The notes under the pieces are model-generated. The model searched no databases and was not told where the DNA came from. It saw only the letters and a program-made list of their open reading frames with translations. This document shows positions 45,197-54,767 of a DNA stretch of 64,000 nt, piece by piece. How positions within the stretch are numbered: the stretch's first letter is position 1; every line of letters begins with the position of its first letter. The position numbers were made by a program, and so were the translations under genes. This DNA is from Rhizobium leguminosarum bv. trifolii WSM1325 (GTDB lineage: Bacteria > Pseudomonadota > Alphaproteobacteria > Rhizobiales > Rhizobiaceae). Location of the stretch: assembly GCA_000023185.1 (NCBI GenBank), contig CP001622.1, positions 992,001-1,056,000 on the forward strand, written 5' to 3'.

Positions 45197-45502
45197 GTGA
45201 TCCGTCATATCGTCTTCTTCACCGTGCAGGAGGAACATCTGCAGGAGGTGAGGGCCGGGCTTTCGATTCTGACCGGCATTCCGCATGCGCGGTTGCTGGA
45301 AATCGGCACCAATGTGAAGACCGATCAGTTGGGCACCGAGATCGATCTCGTAGTCTATGGCGAATTCGACGACGAGGCGGCCCTTGCCGCCTACAAGGCG
45401 CATCCCGATTATCAGCTCTCGATCGATCGCGTGCGGCCGCTCCGGGAAAAGCGCATCGCCGCCGACTACGATAACCGCACGGCTGTGACGCGGCCGCTCT
45501 GA
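45197..45502 (+). CDS. Dabb family (stress-responsive alpha/beta barrel) protein
   Basis: Protein of 101 residues starting MIRHIVFFTVQEEHLQEVRA and continuing with EIDLVVYGEFDDEAALAAY and HPDYQLSIDRVRPL, the Dabb pattern of dimeric alpha/beta-barrel proteins. Role unknown; some members are stress-induced or enzymes. ACAGGAG precedes the GTG start. Confidence 0.8.
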   Translation: MIRHIVFFTVQEEHLQEVRAGLSILTGIPHARLLEIGTNVKTDQLGTEIDLVVYGEFDDEAALAAYKAHPDYQLSIDRVRPLREKRIAADYDNRTAVTRPL

Positions 45503-45554
45503 CTTGCCCAGGCGTTTGGCCACGCTGTATTCCATCGAAATTTCAACTGGATGA

Positions 45555-45755
45555 ATGATTTTCCGGATTCGGATCGCCCGGAAGCTGACTCAACTTCTGA
45601 GTCCTCAGACTCACCTTTCGAAAAAGCGGCGGCAAGCGATTCAAAAGATTCGTGAAAAGCGGCTTCTGGTTCATGATCTGGCTGCCGCAGCGGTTGCGGC
45701 GTATGGACGGAAAGCCGCGCTCGTCCATGCTTGGATGATAATCAAGAGACATTAA
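45555..45755 (+). CDS. Doubtful small basic protein
   Basis: A 66-residue frame, very basic (SKKRRQAIQKIREKRL) with a helical Ala-rich part (LVHDLAAAAVAAYGRKAALV). It reads through a less GC-rich patch and overlaps the 3' end of the convergent MFS gene by 14 bp. No clear ribosome-binding site. Kept as a low-confidence candidate. Confidence 0.3.
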   Translation: MIFRIRIARKLTQLLSPQTHLSKKRRQAIQKIREKRLLVHDLAAAAVAAYGRKAALVHAWMIIKRH

Positions 45756-46968
45756 GAATGGCTGACTCTGATGCGCGGGCACCGCGCACCAGCGCCATCA
45801 GCATCAGCACGAAGGCCAGCGACAAGGCCGCGAGAACGGCGCAGGCGGCGAGCGCCGGGCCGGTGCCGGCGCGATCGAGGATGGCGGTGAAGATGACGGG
45901 GGCGATGGCGTTGGCGAGGTTCTGCGGCAGCGACAGCCGGGCCGATTGCAGTCCGAATTCGCGCGGTGAGAACAGCGCCAGCGGTAGCAGCGCGCGGGCG
46001 ACGGTCATGACCCCGGTGCCGAACCCGTAAAACAGGACGAAGGTGACAAGCAGCGGCGTCGACGGGCTGGCAACCAGCATCATCAGGAAACTGATCATCA
46101 TCAGGCTGATGCCCATGACCGCGCTGAGCATGGGGTTGCCGTGCCGGCCGAGCAGCATGTCGAGGAAACGTGCAGAGATGCCGAGGACGCCGCGTGCCGA
46201 GCCGAGCTGCAGCGCAAAGGCCGGCGAGGCGCCGGACTGGCGGAAGATTTCGAGCAGTGATGGCGAGATTCCGAAGGTGACGAAGGTCGAGATCGTCGTC
46301 GCCGCGGCGATCAGCAGGAAGGCTTTTCGCTGCTTGGCTTTCGACAGCGGCACCGGAGCGATTTCGGCTGTGCCGCCTTCGACATGTGTTGCGATCGGCT
46401 TCGGCAGGCCTAAGAGATGCAGCGGCAGACAGACGAAGAATTGCAGCGCCGCACAGACCAGGAAGGTGAGGCGCCAGCCGACCGCCTCGTTGAGCAGGCT
46501 GAGGATCGGCCAGAAGATGGCGCTCGAAAGCCCGGTGAACAGCATCAGGATGGCGATGACGCGTTTGCCGTTTGCTCCTTCGCGCTCGACGACGGCGGTA
46601 TAGGCCGGCGCCGAGAGGCCAAATGCGCCGCCGATGCCGATGATGACCCAGGCGCTGGCATAGAGCACGATGCCGTTTGCGGCGGCAAGCAGAAGCAGCC
46701 CGAGCGCAAAGGTCAGCGAGGCGGCCGAAAGCACACGGGCAGCACCATAGCGGCCGAGCCATCGGCCGGTCGCCGGACCGACGATGGCGCTGACCACCAT
46801 CATGATCGTCAGGCCGGCAAACGCCACTTCGTTCGCCAGGCCGAGATCCGGCGCGACGACACGGCCCATGACCCCGAGCATGTCGAACGTCGTGCCCCAG
46901 CCGATCAGCTGGGTAACGGCGAGGACGGTGACCGTCTGCGCCGAGCGGAAGCGGGAGGATTTTGGCAT
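45742..46968 (-). CDS. MFS transporter
   Basis: Transporter of 408 residues with 12 predicted membrane segments. The loop GRWLGRYGAARVLS between segments 2 and 3 is motif A-like. TQLIGWGTTFDMLGVMGRVVAPDLG at the start resembles the OFA/monocarboxylate-like MFS group. Substrate unknown. Monocistronic by position. Confidence 0.85.
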   Translation of the reverse strand: MPKSSRFRSAQTVTVLAVTQLIGWGTTFDMLGVMGRVVAPDLGLANEVAFAGLTIMMVVSAIVGPATGRWLGRYGAARVLSAASLTFALGLLLLAAANGIVLYASAWVIIGIGGAFGLSAPAYTAVVEREGANGKRVIAILMLFTGLSSAIFWPILSLLNEAVGWRLTFLVCAALQFFVCLPLHLLGLPKPIATHVEGGTAEIAPVPLSKAKQRKAFLLIAAATTISTFVTFGISPSLLEIFRQSGASPAFALQLGSARGVLGISARFLDMLLGRHGNPMLSAVMGISLMMISFLMMLVASPSTPLLVTFVLFYGFGTGVMTVARALLPLALFSPREFGLQSARLSLPQNLANAIAPVIFTAILDRAGTGPALAACAVLAALSLAFVLMLMALVRGARASESAILNVS

Positions 46969-47341
46969 TGGTGCTGAAACGGTCTGAAATGTGGGGGCGG
47001 CAAGGACATAACAGTTTCAACCGGCCCGTGAAAGCTGCGGTCGGCAGGAATCGGAACGGCGCGGCCGATTCGCGGACAAAGACTGTGGTGTCGGTCCCGC
47101 CGGCTCCCCACCTTTACCGGAGGTGATAAAGAACGCGTGGATAAGGCTGGAGGTCATCGTTTTTGGGTGCAATGGCGGTGGCCGTAGCTGGCTGCTGCGG
47201 CGTTTTCCAGGCCCTGAAACCGGCTGCTTCGAACAGTCGAGAACAGTTCTAAACACCCTGCATTACGGGGCATTCATTTGCCATTCAGGTCGCGTGAGTA
47301 CATATTCGGAGCAAGTTGGCATTACCTTGAAAGCATAACAC
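46969..47341. other. 373-bp divergent intergenic region
   Basis: Shared upstream region of the MFS gene and feuN. Short frames here look non-coding. A GAACAGT repeat occurs in CGAACAGTCGAGAACAGTTCT (about 47229-47249). No confident promoter assigned. Confidence 0.4.
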
Positions 47342-47590
47342 ATGGCCTTTCCTCTGAGCGTCGCAGCATTGGCCGCCGGACTGGTGGTATCGGCGCCCTC
47401 ACCGGACGCCACGAGCAGTTTTGTCGTGCGTATCGGAGGCGATTGCAGCGCCGCCGCAGCCCAGGTCGTCGAGCAGACCGGCGGCCAGCTCCTGTCCGTG
47501 CAACCGGTGGGCGATACCTGCATCATCACCGTTCTTGTGCAGGGCAATGGACAGCGCCCACGCAAAGTCACGGTAAAGGTTCCGATGTAG
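47342..47590 (+). CDS. feuN: FeuN-like small periplasmic inhibitor
   Basis: Protein of 82 residues with an N-terminal signal-like hydrophobic region (FPLSVAALAAGLVVSAPS) and a small exported domain with two cysteines (GGDCSAAAAQVVEQTGGQLL; VGDTCIITVLVQG). It sits 55 bp upstream of feuP. In S. meliloti, FeuN is a small periplasmic protein encoded at this place that binds the sensor kinase FeuQ and restrains FeuP phosphorylation. Position, size and topology all fit. A TAA directly before the ATG in frame fixes the start. Confidence 0.8.
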   Translation: MAFPLSVAALAAGLVVSAPSPDATSSFVVRIGGDCSAAAAQVVEQTGGQLLSVQPVGDTCIITVLVQGNGQRPRKVTVKVPM

Positions 47591-47645
47591 GCGGAATCGG
47601 CTTATTCAGGACATTGATTGATTTGAAGCGGACGAAGGCGGACCG

Positions 47646-48317
47646 ATGCGCATCCTGGTAGTCGAAGACGACGTGAATCTGAACCGGCAGCTGGCCGACA
47701 CGCTGAAGGAGGCGGGCTATGTCGTCGACCAGGCGTTCGATGGCGAGGAAGGCCATTTCCTCGGCGACACCGAACCCTATGACGCCATCATCCTCGATAT
47801 CGGCCTGCCGGAGTTGGACGGGGTCACCGTTCTAGAAAAATGGCGTGGCGCCGGCCGCGGTGTGCCGGTGCTGATCCTGACGGCGCGCGACCGCTGGAGC
47901 GACAAGGTCGCCGGCATCGATGCCGGTGCCGACGACTACGTCACCAAGCCCTTCCATGTCGAGGAAGTGCTGGCCCGCCTTCGGGCGCTGATCCGGCGCG
48001 CGGCCGGGCATTCCTCATCCGAGATCATCTGCGGGCCGGTGCGGCTCGATACCAAGTCCTCGAAGGCGACGGTCAACGGCACGACGCTGAAGCTGACCTC
48101 GCACGAATATCGCCTGCTTTCCTATCTCATGCACCACATGGGCGAGGTCGTTTCGCGCACGGAACTGGTCGAGCATATGTACGACCAGGATTTCGACCGT
48201 GATTCCAACACGATCGAGGTCTTCGTCGGCCGCCTGCGCAAGAAAATGGGGGTCGACCTGATCGAAACGGTGCGCGGTCTCGGTTACCGCATCCAAGCGC
48301 CGAAACATGCGAATTAA
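47646..48317 (+). CDS. feuP: Response regulator FeuP
   Basis: OmpR/PhoB-type regulator of 223 residues. The receiver domain (1-120) has phospho-acceptor Asp51 (IILDIGLPELDG) and Lys in DDYVTKPF. The winged-helix domain (about 130-220) has LTSHEYRLLSYLMHH and DSNTIEVFVGRLRKKMG. In rhizobia FeuP responds to osmotic conditions and activates genes such as ndvA for cyclic glucan export. It overlaps feuQ by 11 bp. Confidence 0.9.
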   Translation: MRILVVEDDVNLNRQLADTLKEAGYVVDQAFDGEEGHFLGDTEPYDAIILDIGLPELDGVTVLEKWRGAGRGVPVLILTARDRWSDKVAGIDAGADDYVTKPFHVEEVLARLRALIRRAAGHSSSEIICGPVRLDTKSSKATVNGTTLKLTSHEYRLLSYLMHHMGEVVSRTELVEHMYDQDFDRDSNTIEVFVGRLRKKMGVDLIETVRGLGYRIQAPKHAN

Positions 48318-49710
48318 GTCGCTCACCGCACGTGTGTTGCTGCTGACCACGGTCTGGTCGACGGTGGCGCTGGTGGTGATCGGCCTCTTGATCTCCACCC
48401 TCTACCGCAAGAGTGCCGAACGCGGTTTCCAGGATCTGTTGCGGGCGCAGCTCTACAACGTCATCAATTCGGTGACGATCGGCGATCAGGGCGCTCTCAG
48501 CGGCAGCCCGCAGCTTGGCGACCTGCGTTTTGCCCAGCCGAAGACCGGCTGGTATTGGGTGGTGGAGCCGCTCGGCACCTATACGACCGCGCCGCTGGTG
48601 TCGCCTTCGCTCGGCTCGGCGCTCATTCCGGTTCCCTCCGTCGTCGAGGCGCCCTTCGACAAGAATTACGAGCGCTACTATCAGGTGACGGATGCTTCCG
48701 GGAACCGCGTGCAGGTGGCCGAGACCGAAGTGGTGCTCGATACCGACGGCCGCGCGGCGCGCGTCCGCGTCACCGGTAACGTCGATGTCGTCGAGGACGA
48801 CGTGCGCACCTTTTCCCACAGCCTCTATCTGGCGCTGGCCGGTTTCGGCGTCGGCAGCCTGATCGTCAATGCGCTGGCGATTCTCTACGGCCTTAAGCCG
48901 CTCGACAAGGCGCGTGCCGCGCTGGAACGCGTCCGCGCCGGCGAGAGCGAACAGCTGAAGGGCGACTTCCCGCGCGAAATCCTGCCGCTCGCCAACGAGG
49001 TGAACGCGCTGATCGACAGCAATCGTCGCATTGTCGAGCGGGCCCGCATGCAGGTCGGCAATCTCGCGCATTCGCTGAAGACGCCGATCGCCGTGCTTCT
49101 CAACGAGGCGCGCGTCCTGGAAAAATCCCATGGTGAGCTGGTCCGCAGCCAGGCGGAAGCGATGCAGGGGCAGGTGCAGTCCTATCTCAATCGGGCGCGC
49201 ATCGCCGCGCAGCGCGAATCCGTGCTCGCCCGCACCGATGCCGAGCCGGCGCTTGAACGGCTGGTGCGCGTCATGCGCCGGCTGAACGTCGATACCGAAT
49301 TCGATCTCGTCGTCTCGCCGCCGCATCTGGCCGTTGCCATGGAGCAGCAGGATCTCGAGGAGACTGTCGGCAATCTCCTGGAAAATGCGGCGCGTTTTGC
49401 CAAAAGCCGGGTGCGGCTTTCGGCCGTCGAGGCCGCCGAGGATGTGAAGGGGGTGGAGGCGAGCGGCCGCCGCCATTGGGTGGAACTCGCCGTCGAGGAT
49501 GACGGGCCGGGCCTGGAGCCGGACCAGATCCGCGAGGCGCTGAAGCGCGGCCGCAGGCTCGACGAAAGCAAGCCTGGAACCGGGCTCGGCCTTTCGATCG
49601 TCACCGAGATTTCCAATGAGTACCAGGGACGGCTCGAGCTTTCCCGCGGTGAATGGGGCGGGCTGAAGGCCAAGCTTATCCTGCCCGGCGTCACAAAGGA
49701 TGTTGCATGA
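48307..49710 (+). CDS. feuQ: Sensor histidine kinase FeuQ
   Basis: PhoQ/EnvZ-type kinase of 467 residues. Membrane segments lie at about 8-30 and 172-195, with a periplasmic sensor between them (GDLRFAQPKTGWYWVVEPLG). A HAMP-like linker follows, then the DHp helix with NLAHSLKTPIAVLLNEA (His about 255), and the ATPase domain with ETVGNLLENAARFAKS, DDGPGLEPDQI and GTGLGLSIV. It phosphorylates FeuP and is inhibited by FeuN in S. meliloti. It overlaps feuP, so the pair is translationally linked. Confidence 0.9.
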   Translation: MRIKSLTARVLLLTTVWSTVALVVIGLLISTLYRKSAERGFQDLLRAQLYNVINSVTIGDQGALSGSPQLGDLRFAQPKTGWYWVVEPLGTYTTAPLVSPSLGSALIPVPSVVEAPFDKNYERYYQVTDASGNRVQVAETEVVLDTDGRAARVRVTGNVDVVEDDVRTFSHSLYLALAGFGVGSLIVNALAILYGLKPLDKARAALERVRAGESEQLKGDFPREILPLANEVNALIDSNRRIVERARMQVGNLAHSLKTPIAVLLNEARVLEKSHGELVRSQAEAMQGQVQSYLNRARIAAQRESVLARTDAEPALERLVRVMRRLNVDTEFDLVVSPPHLAVAMEQQDLEETVGNLLENAARFAKSRVRLSAVEAAEDVKGVEASGRRHWVELAVEDDGPGLEPDQIREALKRGRRLDESKPGTGLGLSIVTEISNEYQGRLELSRGEWGGLKAKLILPGVTKDVA

Positions 49711-49828
49711 GCAACTGCTTGATGTCACAAAGATACTGGCAAATGTATAGCATGCTTTGCCTTAATGCTGACACGGGGACGCTGCACTTCGATCGGCTGA
49801 AATTGACCCCTGATCGTGGTTCGACGCA

Positions 49829-50251
49829 ATGATTTTACGCTCGCAAGGCATGATCGCTTCCGCTCTTCTCGTCGCCGTCGCGCTGTCCGGCTGCACGACG
49901 ACGAAGAGTGCCGCTTCGCGCGGCATTTTTTCGAGCAAGCCCTCGGCATCGGCCGCCTTCATCACCGCGCTGCAGGGCGGCATCGTCGGCCGCAGCGGCG
50001 TGACGCTGAACGACAGCGACAAGCAGCGCGCGCTCGAGGCGGAATATCGGGCGCTGGAAGGCGCCGCCGTCGGCCAGCCAGTGCTCTGGACTGGCAAGGA
50101 CGTGACCGGCAAGGTCGTTGCGGCTGCACCCTATCAGGTCGGTTCCCAGAACTGCCGGCAATATACCCACACGCTGACCGTCGACGGCAAGGACACGGTG
50201 ACGCGCGGCGCTGCCTGCCGCAATGACGACGGCAGCTGGTCGCCGCTCTGA
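49829..50251 (+). CDS. 17-kDa surface antigen-like lipoprotein
   Basis: Lipoprotein of about 140 residues. The signal peptide ends in the lipobox ALSG-C (Cys about 22), followed by a TTTKSAASRG linker and the RT0821/Lpp0805-type domain with RALEAEYRALEGA, PVLWTGKDVTGKVVAAAPYQ and QNCRQYTHTLTV. It should be an outer-membrane lipoprotein. An in-frame ATG at 49850 gives a more standard signal peptide and may be the real start. It follows feuQ by 118 bp, possibly as a separate unit. Confidence 0.82.
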   Translation: MILRSQGMIASALLVAVALSGCTTTKSAASRGIFSSKPSASAAFITALQGGIVGRSGVTLNDSDKQRALEAEYRALEGAAVGQPVLWTGKDVTGKVVAAAPYQVGSQNCRQYTHTLTVDGKDTVTRGAACRNDDGSWSPL

Positions 50252-50261
50252 ATTGCGGCCA

Positions 50262-50368
50262 ATAGAGCGCCGCGCGTCCGACAGGACGCGCTAAGGACGC
50301 TCTATCACTTTAAATGGCGCATAATCCTTTCCGAAAATCGATTCCGATTCTCGGGGTTATGCGCTAGC
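50262..50368 (+). repeat. Rhizobial intergenic repeat, family B copy 2
   Basis: ATAGAGCGCCGCGCGTCCG-ACA-GGACGCGCTAAGGACGCTCTAT forms a long hairpin (AGAGCG/CGCTCT, GCGTCC/GGACGC). It continues through CACTTTAAATGGCGCATAA and a second stem around CGAAAATCGATTCCGATT to GGTTATGCGCTAG. It lies between the lipoprotein gene and cycH. Confidence 0.85.
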
Positions 50369-50433
50369 CTCAAATCTTCGTCATTCCGGCTTTGGCAGTT
50401 GGAATGAAGGCGCGCTTCACGTATTTGGGCGAC

Positions 50434-51612
50434 ATGCTGTTCTGGATTCTCGTTGCCGCTTTGACGGCAGCCCTCGCCGTCATCCTGCTCTACCCCCTTC
50501 TGCGCGGAGCGAAGGCGGCGGATAATATCCGTGCGGGCGAGGCGGCGGTCTATCGCGACCAGTTGCGCGAACTCGACCGCGATCTCGATGGCGGGCTGAT
50601 CACCCCGGAGGAGGCTGATTATGCGAGGGCGGAAATCGGCCGGCGGCTGATCGCCGTCTCTGCCGACGAGCCGGCTGAGACGCCGAAACCCGCACGGCAT
50701 CACCGTTTCACCGAAGCCTTCGTTCTCCTGGTCCTGCCGGTTCTCGGGCTCTGTCTTTATTTGACGACGGGCAGGCCGGACCTGCCCTCGCAGCCGCTGG
50801 AGGCGCGGCTGGAAAACCCTGGCAACGACGTGGCGGTGCTGATCGCCAAGGCGGAACGGCACCTGGCTGAGAAGCCCGATGACGGCAAGGGCTGGGACGT
50901 GCTGGCGCCGATCTATTTCCGCACGATGCGCGTCAACGATGCGCAACTGGCCTATCGCAATGCCATCCGGCTTCTCGGCCCGAGCCCGGTCCGGCTCGAT
51001 GGCCTTGCCGAGACGCTGATGGCGGTCTCCGACGGCGTGGTGACGGAGGAGGCGCGGCAGGTGCTGGAACAATCGCTGACGCTCGAACCTGACAATCCGC
51101 GTGCCCGCTTCTACATCGCCCTCAGCATGGAGCAGGCGGGACGGCCGAACGAGGCGCGCCAGGCCTTCGAGGCGCTGGCAAAACAATCGCCATCAGATGC
51201 GCCCTGGCTGCCGCTGGTCAACCAGCATATCGCCATGAACGGCGGCGCGCCGGCCGGGACCAATCCGGCTGCCCCAGGCGCCGATCCGGCTGCCCCGGGC
51301 GCCCGTCCGGCTGCCCCCGGCAATCCCACGCAGCAAGATGTGGCGGCGGCCGAGACTATGAGCGCGGGCAACCAGCAGCAGATGATCCGCGGCATGGTCG
51401 AGAGCCTCGACGCCAAGCTCAGCGAGGATCCGAACAATTTCGAGGGATGGATGCGGCTCGTCCGCTCTTACGCCGTATTAAACGACAAGGATCGCGCCGC
51501 CGGCGCCTTGAAGCGTGGGCTTGCGGCCTTTCCGCCGCCCGGCGAACAGGGCAGGCAATTGCTGACGCTTGCCAGGGAACTCGGCATAGCCACGGAGGGA
51601 GCGACGCAATGA
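50434..51612 (+). CDS. cycH: Cytochrome c maturation protein CycH (CcmI)
   Basis: Protein of 392 residues starting [20 protein letters not shown] (membrane segment 1). A cytoplasmic coiled region [23 protein letters not shown] is typical of CcmI. A second membrane segment at about 93-110 precedes a periplasmic TPR domain that presents apocytochrome c to the haem ligase. A 7-residue Pro-Ala-rich unit repeated three times (about 277-297) forms a linker. ATGA overlap with cycJ. Rhizobial cycHJKL mutants lack c-type cytochromes and do not fix nitrogen. Confidence 0.93.
   Translation: MLFWILVAALTAALAVILLYPLLRGAKAADNIRAGEAAVYRDQLRELDRDLDGGLITPEEADYARAEIGRRLIAVSADEPAETPKPARHHRFTEAFVLLVLPVLGLCLYLTTGRPDLPSQPLEARLENPGNDVAVLIAKAERHLAEKPDDGKGWDVLAPIYFRTMRVNDAQLAYRNAIRLLGPSPVRLDGLAETLMAVSDGVVTEEARQVLEQSLTLEPDNPRARFYIALSMEQAGRPNEARQAFEALAKQSPSDAPWLPLVNQHIAMNGGAPAGTNPAAPGADPAAPGARPAAPGNPTQQDVAAAETMSAGNQQQMIRGMVESLDAKLSEDPNNFEGWMRLVRSYAVLNDKDRAAGALKRGLAAFPPPGEQGRQLLTLARELGIATEGATQ
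51262..51324 (+). repeat. Three tandem 21-bp units in cycH
   Basis: Three 21-bp units (51262, 51283, 51304) encode an xPAAPGx heptapeptide three times, changing mainly in the first codon (Asn/Asp/Arg). They are in frame and make a flexible linker between TPR parts of CycH. Confidence 0.9.
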
Positions 51613-52106
51613 CACGCAAGCAGAAGCGCCTGGCGGTGATTGCGGGCGGCATGGGCTTCATCCTCGCCGCCGTGCTGCTGGTGATGTTCGCCTTCAGCCA
51701 GTCGGTCGCCTATTTCTACATGCCGGCCGATCTCGCCAAGACGCCGGTGGCGCCGGAAACCCGCATCCGCCTCGGCGGCCTGGTCGGTGAGGGCAGTGTC
51801 GTGCGCGGCACCGGTTCGACGGTGGAGTTTGCCGTCACCGACGGCAGCACCAATGCCGTGAAGGTCAAATATACCGGCATCCTTCCCGATCTCTTCCGCG
51901 AGGGCCAGGGCGTCGTCACCGAAGGCATGTTTGCCGCTGGAACGAACGTCTTCGTCGCCGACACCGTGCTTGCCAAGCATGACGAGACCTACATGCCGAA
52001 GGATGTGGCCGACAGGCTCAAATCCCAGGGACTGTGGAAGGAAGGCCAAGGCCAGGAAGCTCAAGGGAAAGAAGCTCAGGGCCAGGAAGTGAAGGCGACG
52101 CCATGA
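51609..52106 (+). CDS. cycJ: Haem chaperone CycJ (CcmE)
   Basis: Protein of 165 residues with an N-terminal membrane anchor ([20 protein letters not shown]) and a periplasmic OB-fold domain. The covalent haem-binding His lies in [11 protein letters not shown], the CcmE signature HxxxY. It carries haem from CcmC to the CcmF/H ligase. The tail holds short EGQ/EAQGK repeats that are probably disordered. ATGA overlaps at both ends tie it to cycH and cycK. Confidence 0.94.
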   Translation: MTRKQKRLAVIAGGMGFILAAVLLVMFAFSQSVAYFYMPADLAKTPVAPETRIRLGGLVGEGSVVRGTGSTVEFAVTDGSTNAVKVKYTGILPDLFREGQGVVTEGMFAAGTNVFVADTVLAKHDETYMPKDVADRLKSQGLWKEGQGQEAQGKEAQGQEVKATP

Positions 52107-54100
52107 TCATCGAGATCGGCCATTACGCGCTGGTGCTGGCGCTGGCCACGGCGCTCATCCTCTCCATCGTGCCGGTGATCGGAGCCCGCCGTCACGACCG
52201 GGCGATGATGGATGTGGCGACGATCGGCTCGCTGGCGATGTTTGCGCTCGTGGCCTTCTCCTTCGGTGTGTTGGCTTATGCCCATGTCGTCTCGGATTTC
52301 TCGGTCGAGAACGTCTGGGAGAATTCGCATTCGCTGGTGCCGCTGCTCTATAAATATTCCGGCGTCTGGGGCAATCACGAGGGATCGATGATGCTCTGGC
52401 TGTTGATCCTGACGCTGTTCAGCGCGCTGGTCGCCATCTTCGGCCGCAATCTGCCGGAGACGCTGAAAGCCAACGTATTGGCCGTGCAAGCCTGGATTTC
52501 GGTCGCCTTCACGCTGTTCATCCTGCTGACCTCCAATCCCTTCCTCCGTCTCGATCCGGCGCCGGCCGAGGGCCGCGATCTCAACCCGGTTCTTCAGGAT
52601 GTCGGCCTCGCGATCCATCCGCCGCTGCTCTATCTCGGTTATGTCGGCTTCTCCGTCTGCTTTTCCTTTGCGGTTGCGGCCCTGCTGGAAGGGCGCATCG
52701 ACGCCGCCTGGGCACGCTGGGTGCGGCCCTGGACGCTGGCCGCCTGGACCTTTCTGACGCTTGGCATCGCCATGGGCTCCTACTGGGCCTATTACGAGCT
52801 CGGCTGGGGCGGCTGGTGGTTCTGGGACCCGGTGGAAAATGCCTCCTTCATGCCGTGGCTAGCGGGCACCGCACTGCTGCATTCGGCGCTCGTCATGGAG
52901 AAGCGCGAGGCGCTGAAGATCTGGACGGTGCTGCTCGCCATCCTCACCTTCTCGCTGTCGCTGATGGGCACCTTCCTGGTGCGCTCCGGCGTGCTGACCT
53001 CGGTGCATGCCTTTGCCAGCGATCCCTCCCGCGGCGTCTTCATTCTCTGCATCCTGCTGATCTTCATCGGCGGGGCGCTGTCGCTCTTCGCCTTCCGCGC
53101 GCCGAAGCTGTCGGCCGGCGGGCTGTTTGCGCCGATTTCGCGCGAGGGCGCGCTCGTCGTCAACAATCTCATCCTGACGGTCGCCTGCGGCACGGTGCTC
53201 ACAGGTACGCTCTATCCGCTGCTGCTGGAAACGCTGACCGGCGACAAGATTTCCGTCGGGGCGCCCTTCTTCAACCTGACCTTCGGCCTGCTGATGGCGC
53301 CGCTGGTCGTCATCGTGCCCTTCGGGCCGATGCTTGCCTGGAAGCGCGGCGATCTGCTTGGCGCCCTGCAGCGGCTCTATGTCGTCGCAGGTCTGGCCTT
53401 CCTTGCCGCGGTGGTCTTCTTCTACATTCAACATGGCGGGCCGGTGCTTTCGGTGCTCGGCCTCGCTGCCGGGCTGTTCCTGATCCTCGGTGCTGTCGCC
53501 GATCTCTGGTACCGCGCCGGCATCGGCAAGGTCGCAGGCCGTCTCGCCTGGCGCCGGCTTTCCGGCCTGCCGCGGTCGGCCTTCGGCACGGCCCTTGCCC
53601 ATGCCGGGCTCGGCGTCACCGTGCTCGGCATCGTTGCGGTGACGACGTTCGAGAGCGAGTATGTCATCGAGATGAAGCCCGGTGAGGTGACCGAGGCCGG
53701 CGGTTACAGTCTGCATTTCGACGGCATGCAGCCGGCGACCGGGCCGAACTATACCGAGGACCGCGGCCACTTCACCGTCCGGCGCGCCGGTGTCGCGGTT
53801 GCCGATACCTGGTCAGCCAAGCGCCTCTACACTGCCCGCCAGATGCCGACGACGGAGGCCGGCATCCTGACCTTCGGGCTCAGCCAGCTCTATGTGTCGC
53901 TCGGTGACGCCACCAAGGACGGCGGCATTGTCGTGCGCATCTGGTGGAAGCCGTTTATTCTCTGCATCTGGGGCGGAGCGGTGTTTATGGCCTTCGGCGG
54001 CCTGGTCTCGCTCAGCGACCGCCGCCTGCGTGTCGGCGCGCCGCGCCGCAAGGCGAAGCCGGCAAGGCCGGCAGCTCCCAAAATGGAGCCGGCGGAATGA
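52103..54100 (+). CDS. cycK: Cytochrome c haem lyase subunit CycK (CcmF)
   Basis: Integral membrane protein of 665 residues with about 14-15 membrane segments. The WWD motif [19 protein letters not shown] (about residues 234-252) binds haem at the periplasmic face, and flanking conserved histidines ([21 protein letters not shown]) are present. It attaches haem to apocytochromes with CcmH/CcmI. Position in cycHJKL and the overlaps make it part of one transcript. Confidence 0.95.
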   Translation: MIIEIGHYALVLALATALILSIVPVIGARRHDRAMMDVATIGSLAMFALVAFSFGVLAYAHVVSDFSVENVWENSHSLVPLLYKYSGVWGNHEGSMMLWLLILTLFSALVAIFGRNLPETLKANVLAVQAWISVAFTLFILLTSNPFLRLDPAPAEGRDLNPVLQDVGLAIHPPLLYLGYVGFSVCFSFAVAALLEGRIDAAWARWVRPWTLAAWTFLTLGIAMGSYWAYYELGWGGWWFWDPVENASFMPWLAGTALLHSALVMEKREALKIWTVLLAILTFSLSLMGTFLVRSGVLTSVHAFASDPSRGVFILCILLIFIGGALSLFAFRAPKLSAGGLFAPISREGALVVNNLILTVACGTVLTGTLYPLLLETLTGDKISVGAPFFNLTFGLLMAPLVVIVPFGPMLAWKRGDLLGALQRLYVVAGLAFLAAVVFFYIQHGGPVLSVLGLAAGLFLILGAVADLWYRAGIGKVAGRLAWRRLSGLPRSAFGTALAHAGLGVTVLGIVAVTTFESEYVIEMKPGEVTEAGGYSLHFDGMQPATGPNYTEDRGHFTVRRAGVAVADTWSAKRLYTARQMPTTEAGILTFGLSQLYVSLGDATKDGGIVVRIWWKPFILCIWGGAVFMAFGGLVSLSDRRLRVGAPRRKAKPARPAAPKMEPAE

Positions 54101-54552
54101 TGCGGCGTCTGCTCCTGGCTTTTGCTTTGCTGCTGATGGCGGCCCCCGCCTTCGCCGTCAATCCGGACGAGGTGCTGGCCGATCCGGCGCTCGAGGCGCG
54201 GGCCCGCACACTTTCGGCGGAACTGCGCTGCATGGTCTGCCAGAACCAGTCGATCGACGATTCCAACGCCGATCTGGCCAAGGACCTGCGCCTGCTGGTG
54301 CGCGAGCGCATCACCGATGGCGACAGCGACGAGGCGGTGCTGAACTATATCGTCTCGCGCTACGGCGAGTTCGTGCTCTTGAAGCCGCGTGTCAGCATGA
54401 AGACGGTGCTGCTCTGGGGCGCACCGGTACTGCTGGTGCTCGCCGGCGGGCTGTCGCTGCTGGTCTTTGCGCGCAAGAGGGCGGGCAAGCCGACCGGCAG
54501 CAAGCTGACGGCAGACGAGCAGGCGCGGCTGAGCGAGCTGCTGAAGAAATAA
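54097..54552 (+). CDS. cycL: Cytochrome c maturation protein CycL (CcmH)
   Basis: Protein of 151 residues with a signal peptide ([16 protein letters not shown]), then the CcmH redox motif [20 protein letters not shown] (Cys pair about 46/49), which reduces the haem-binding cysteines of apocytochrome c. A C-terminal membrane segment ([21 protein letters not shown]) anchors it. Last gene of the cyc operon. A following ACCGG/CCGGT hairpin (about 54557-54572) is a weak terminator candidate. Confidence 0.94.
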   Translation: MMRRLLLAFALLLMAAPAFAVNPDEVLADPALEARARTLSAELRCMVCQNQSIDDSNADLAKDLRLLVRERITDGDSDEAVLNYIVSRYGEFVLLKPRVSMKTVLLWGAPVLLVLAGGLSLLVFARKRAGKPTGSKLTADEQARLSELLKK

Positions 54553-54767
54553 CCGACCGGGCTGAGCCGGTAGACGAGCATTTCCGACCGCGTCCAGGCC
54601 GCCCAGAGAAGCCCGCGGCACGTTCGGCCGTTTGCCAAACCTTGCAAACATTACCAACTTTTCATTGGCCGGACAGTTCGCAGTAAGGTGCGGCGTCCTA
54701 TATCTTTACTCATCGACTGATCCGGCATCGCCGGCTCTGAGAACTAAGAACAAGAGAAGGTGCTCCA

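Noticed and set aside
48127..49728. 533-codon minus-strand open frame
   Set aside because: Antisense to feuQ, which shows full kinase motifs.
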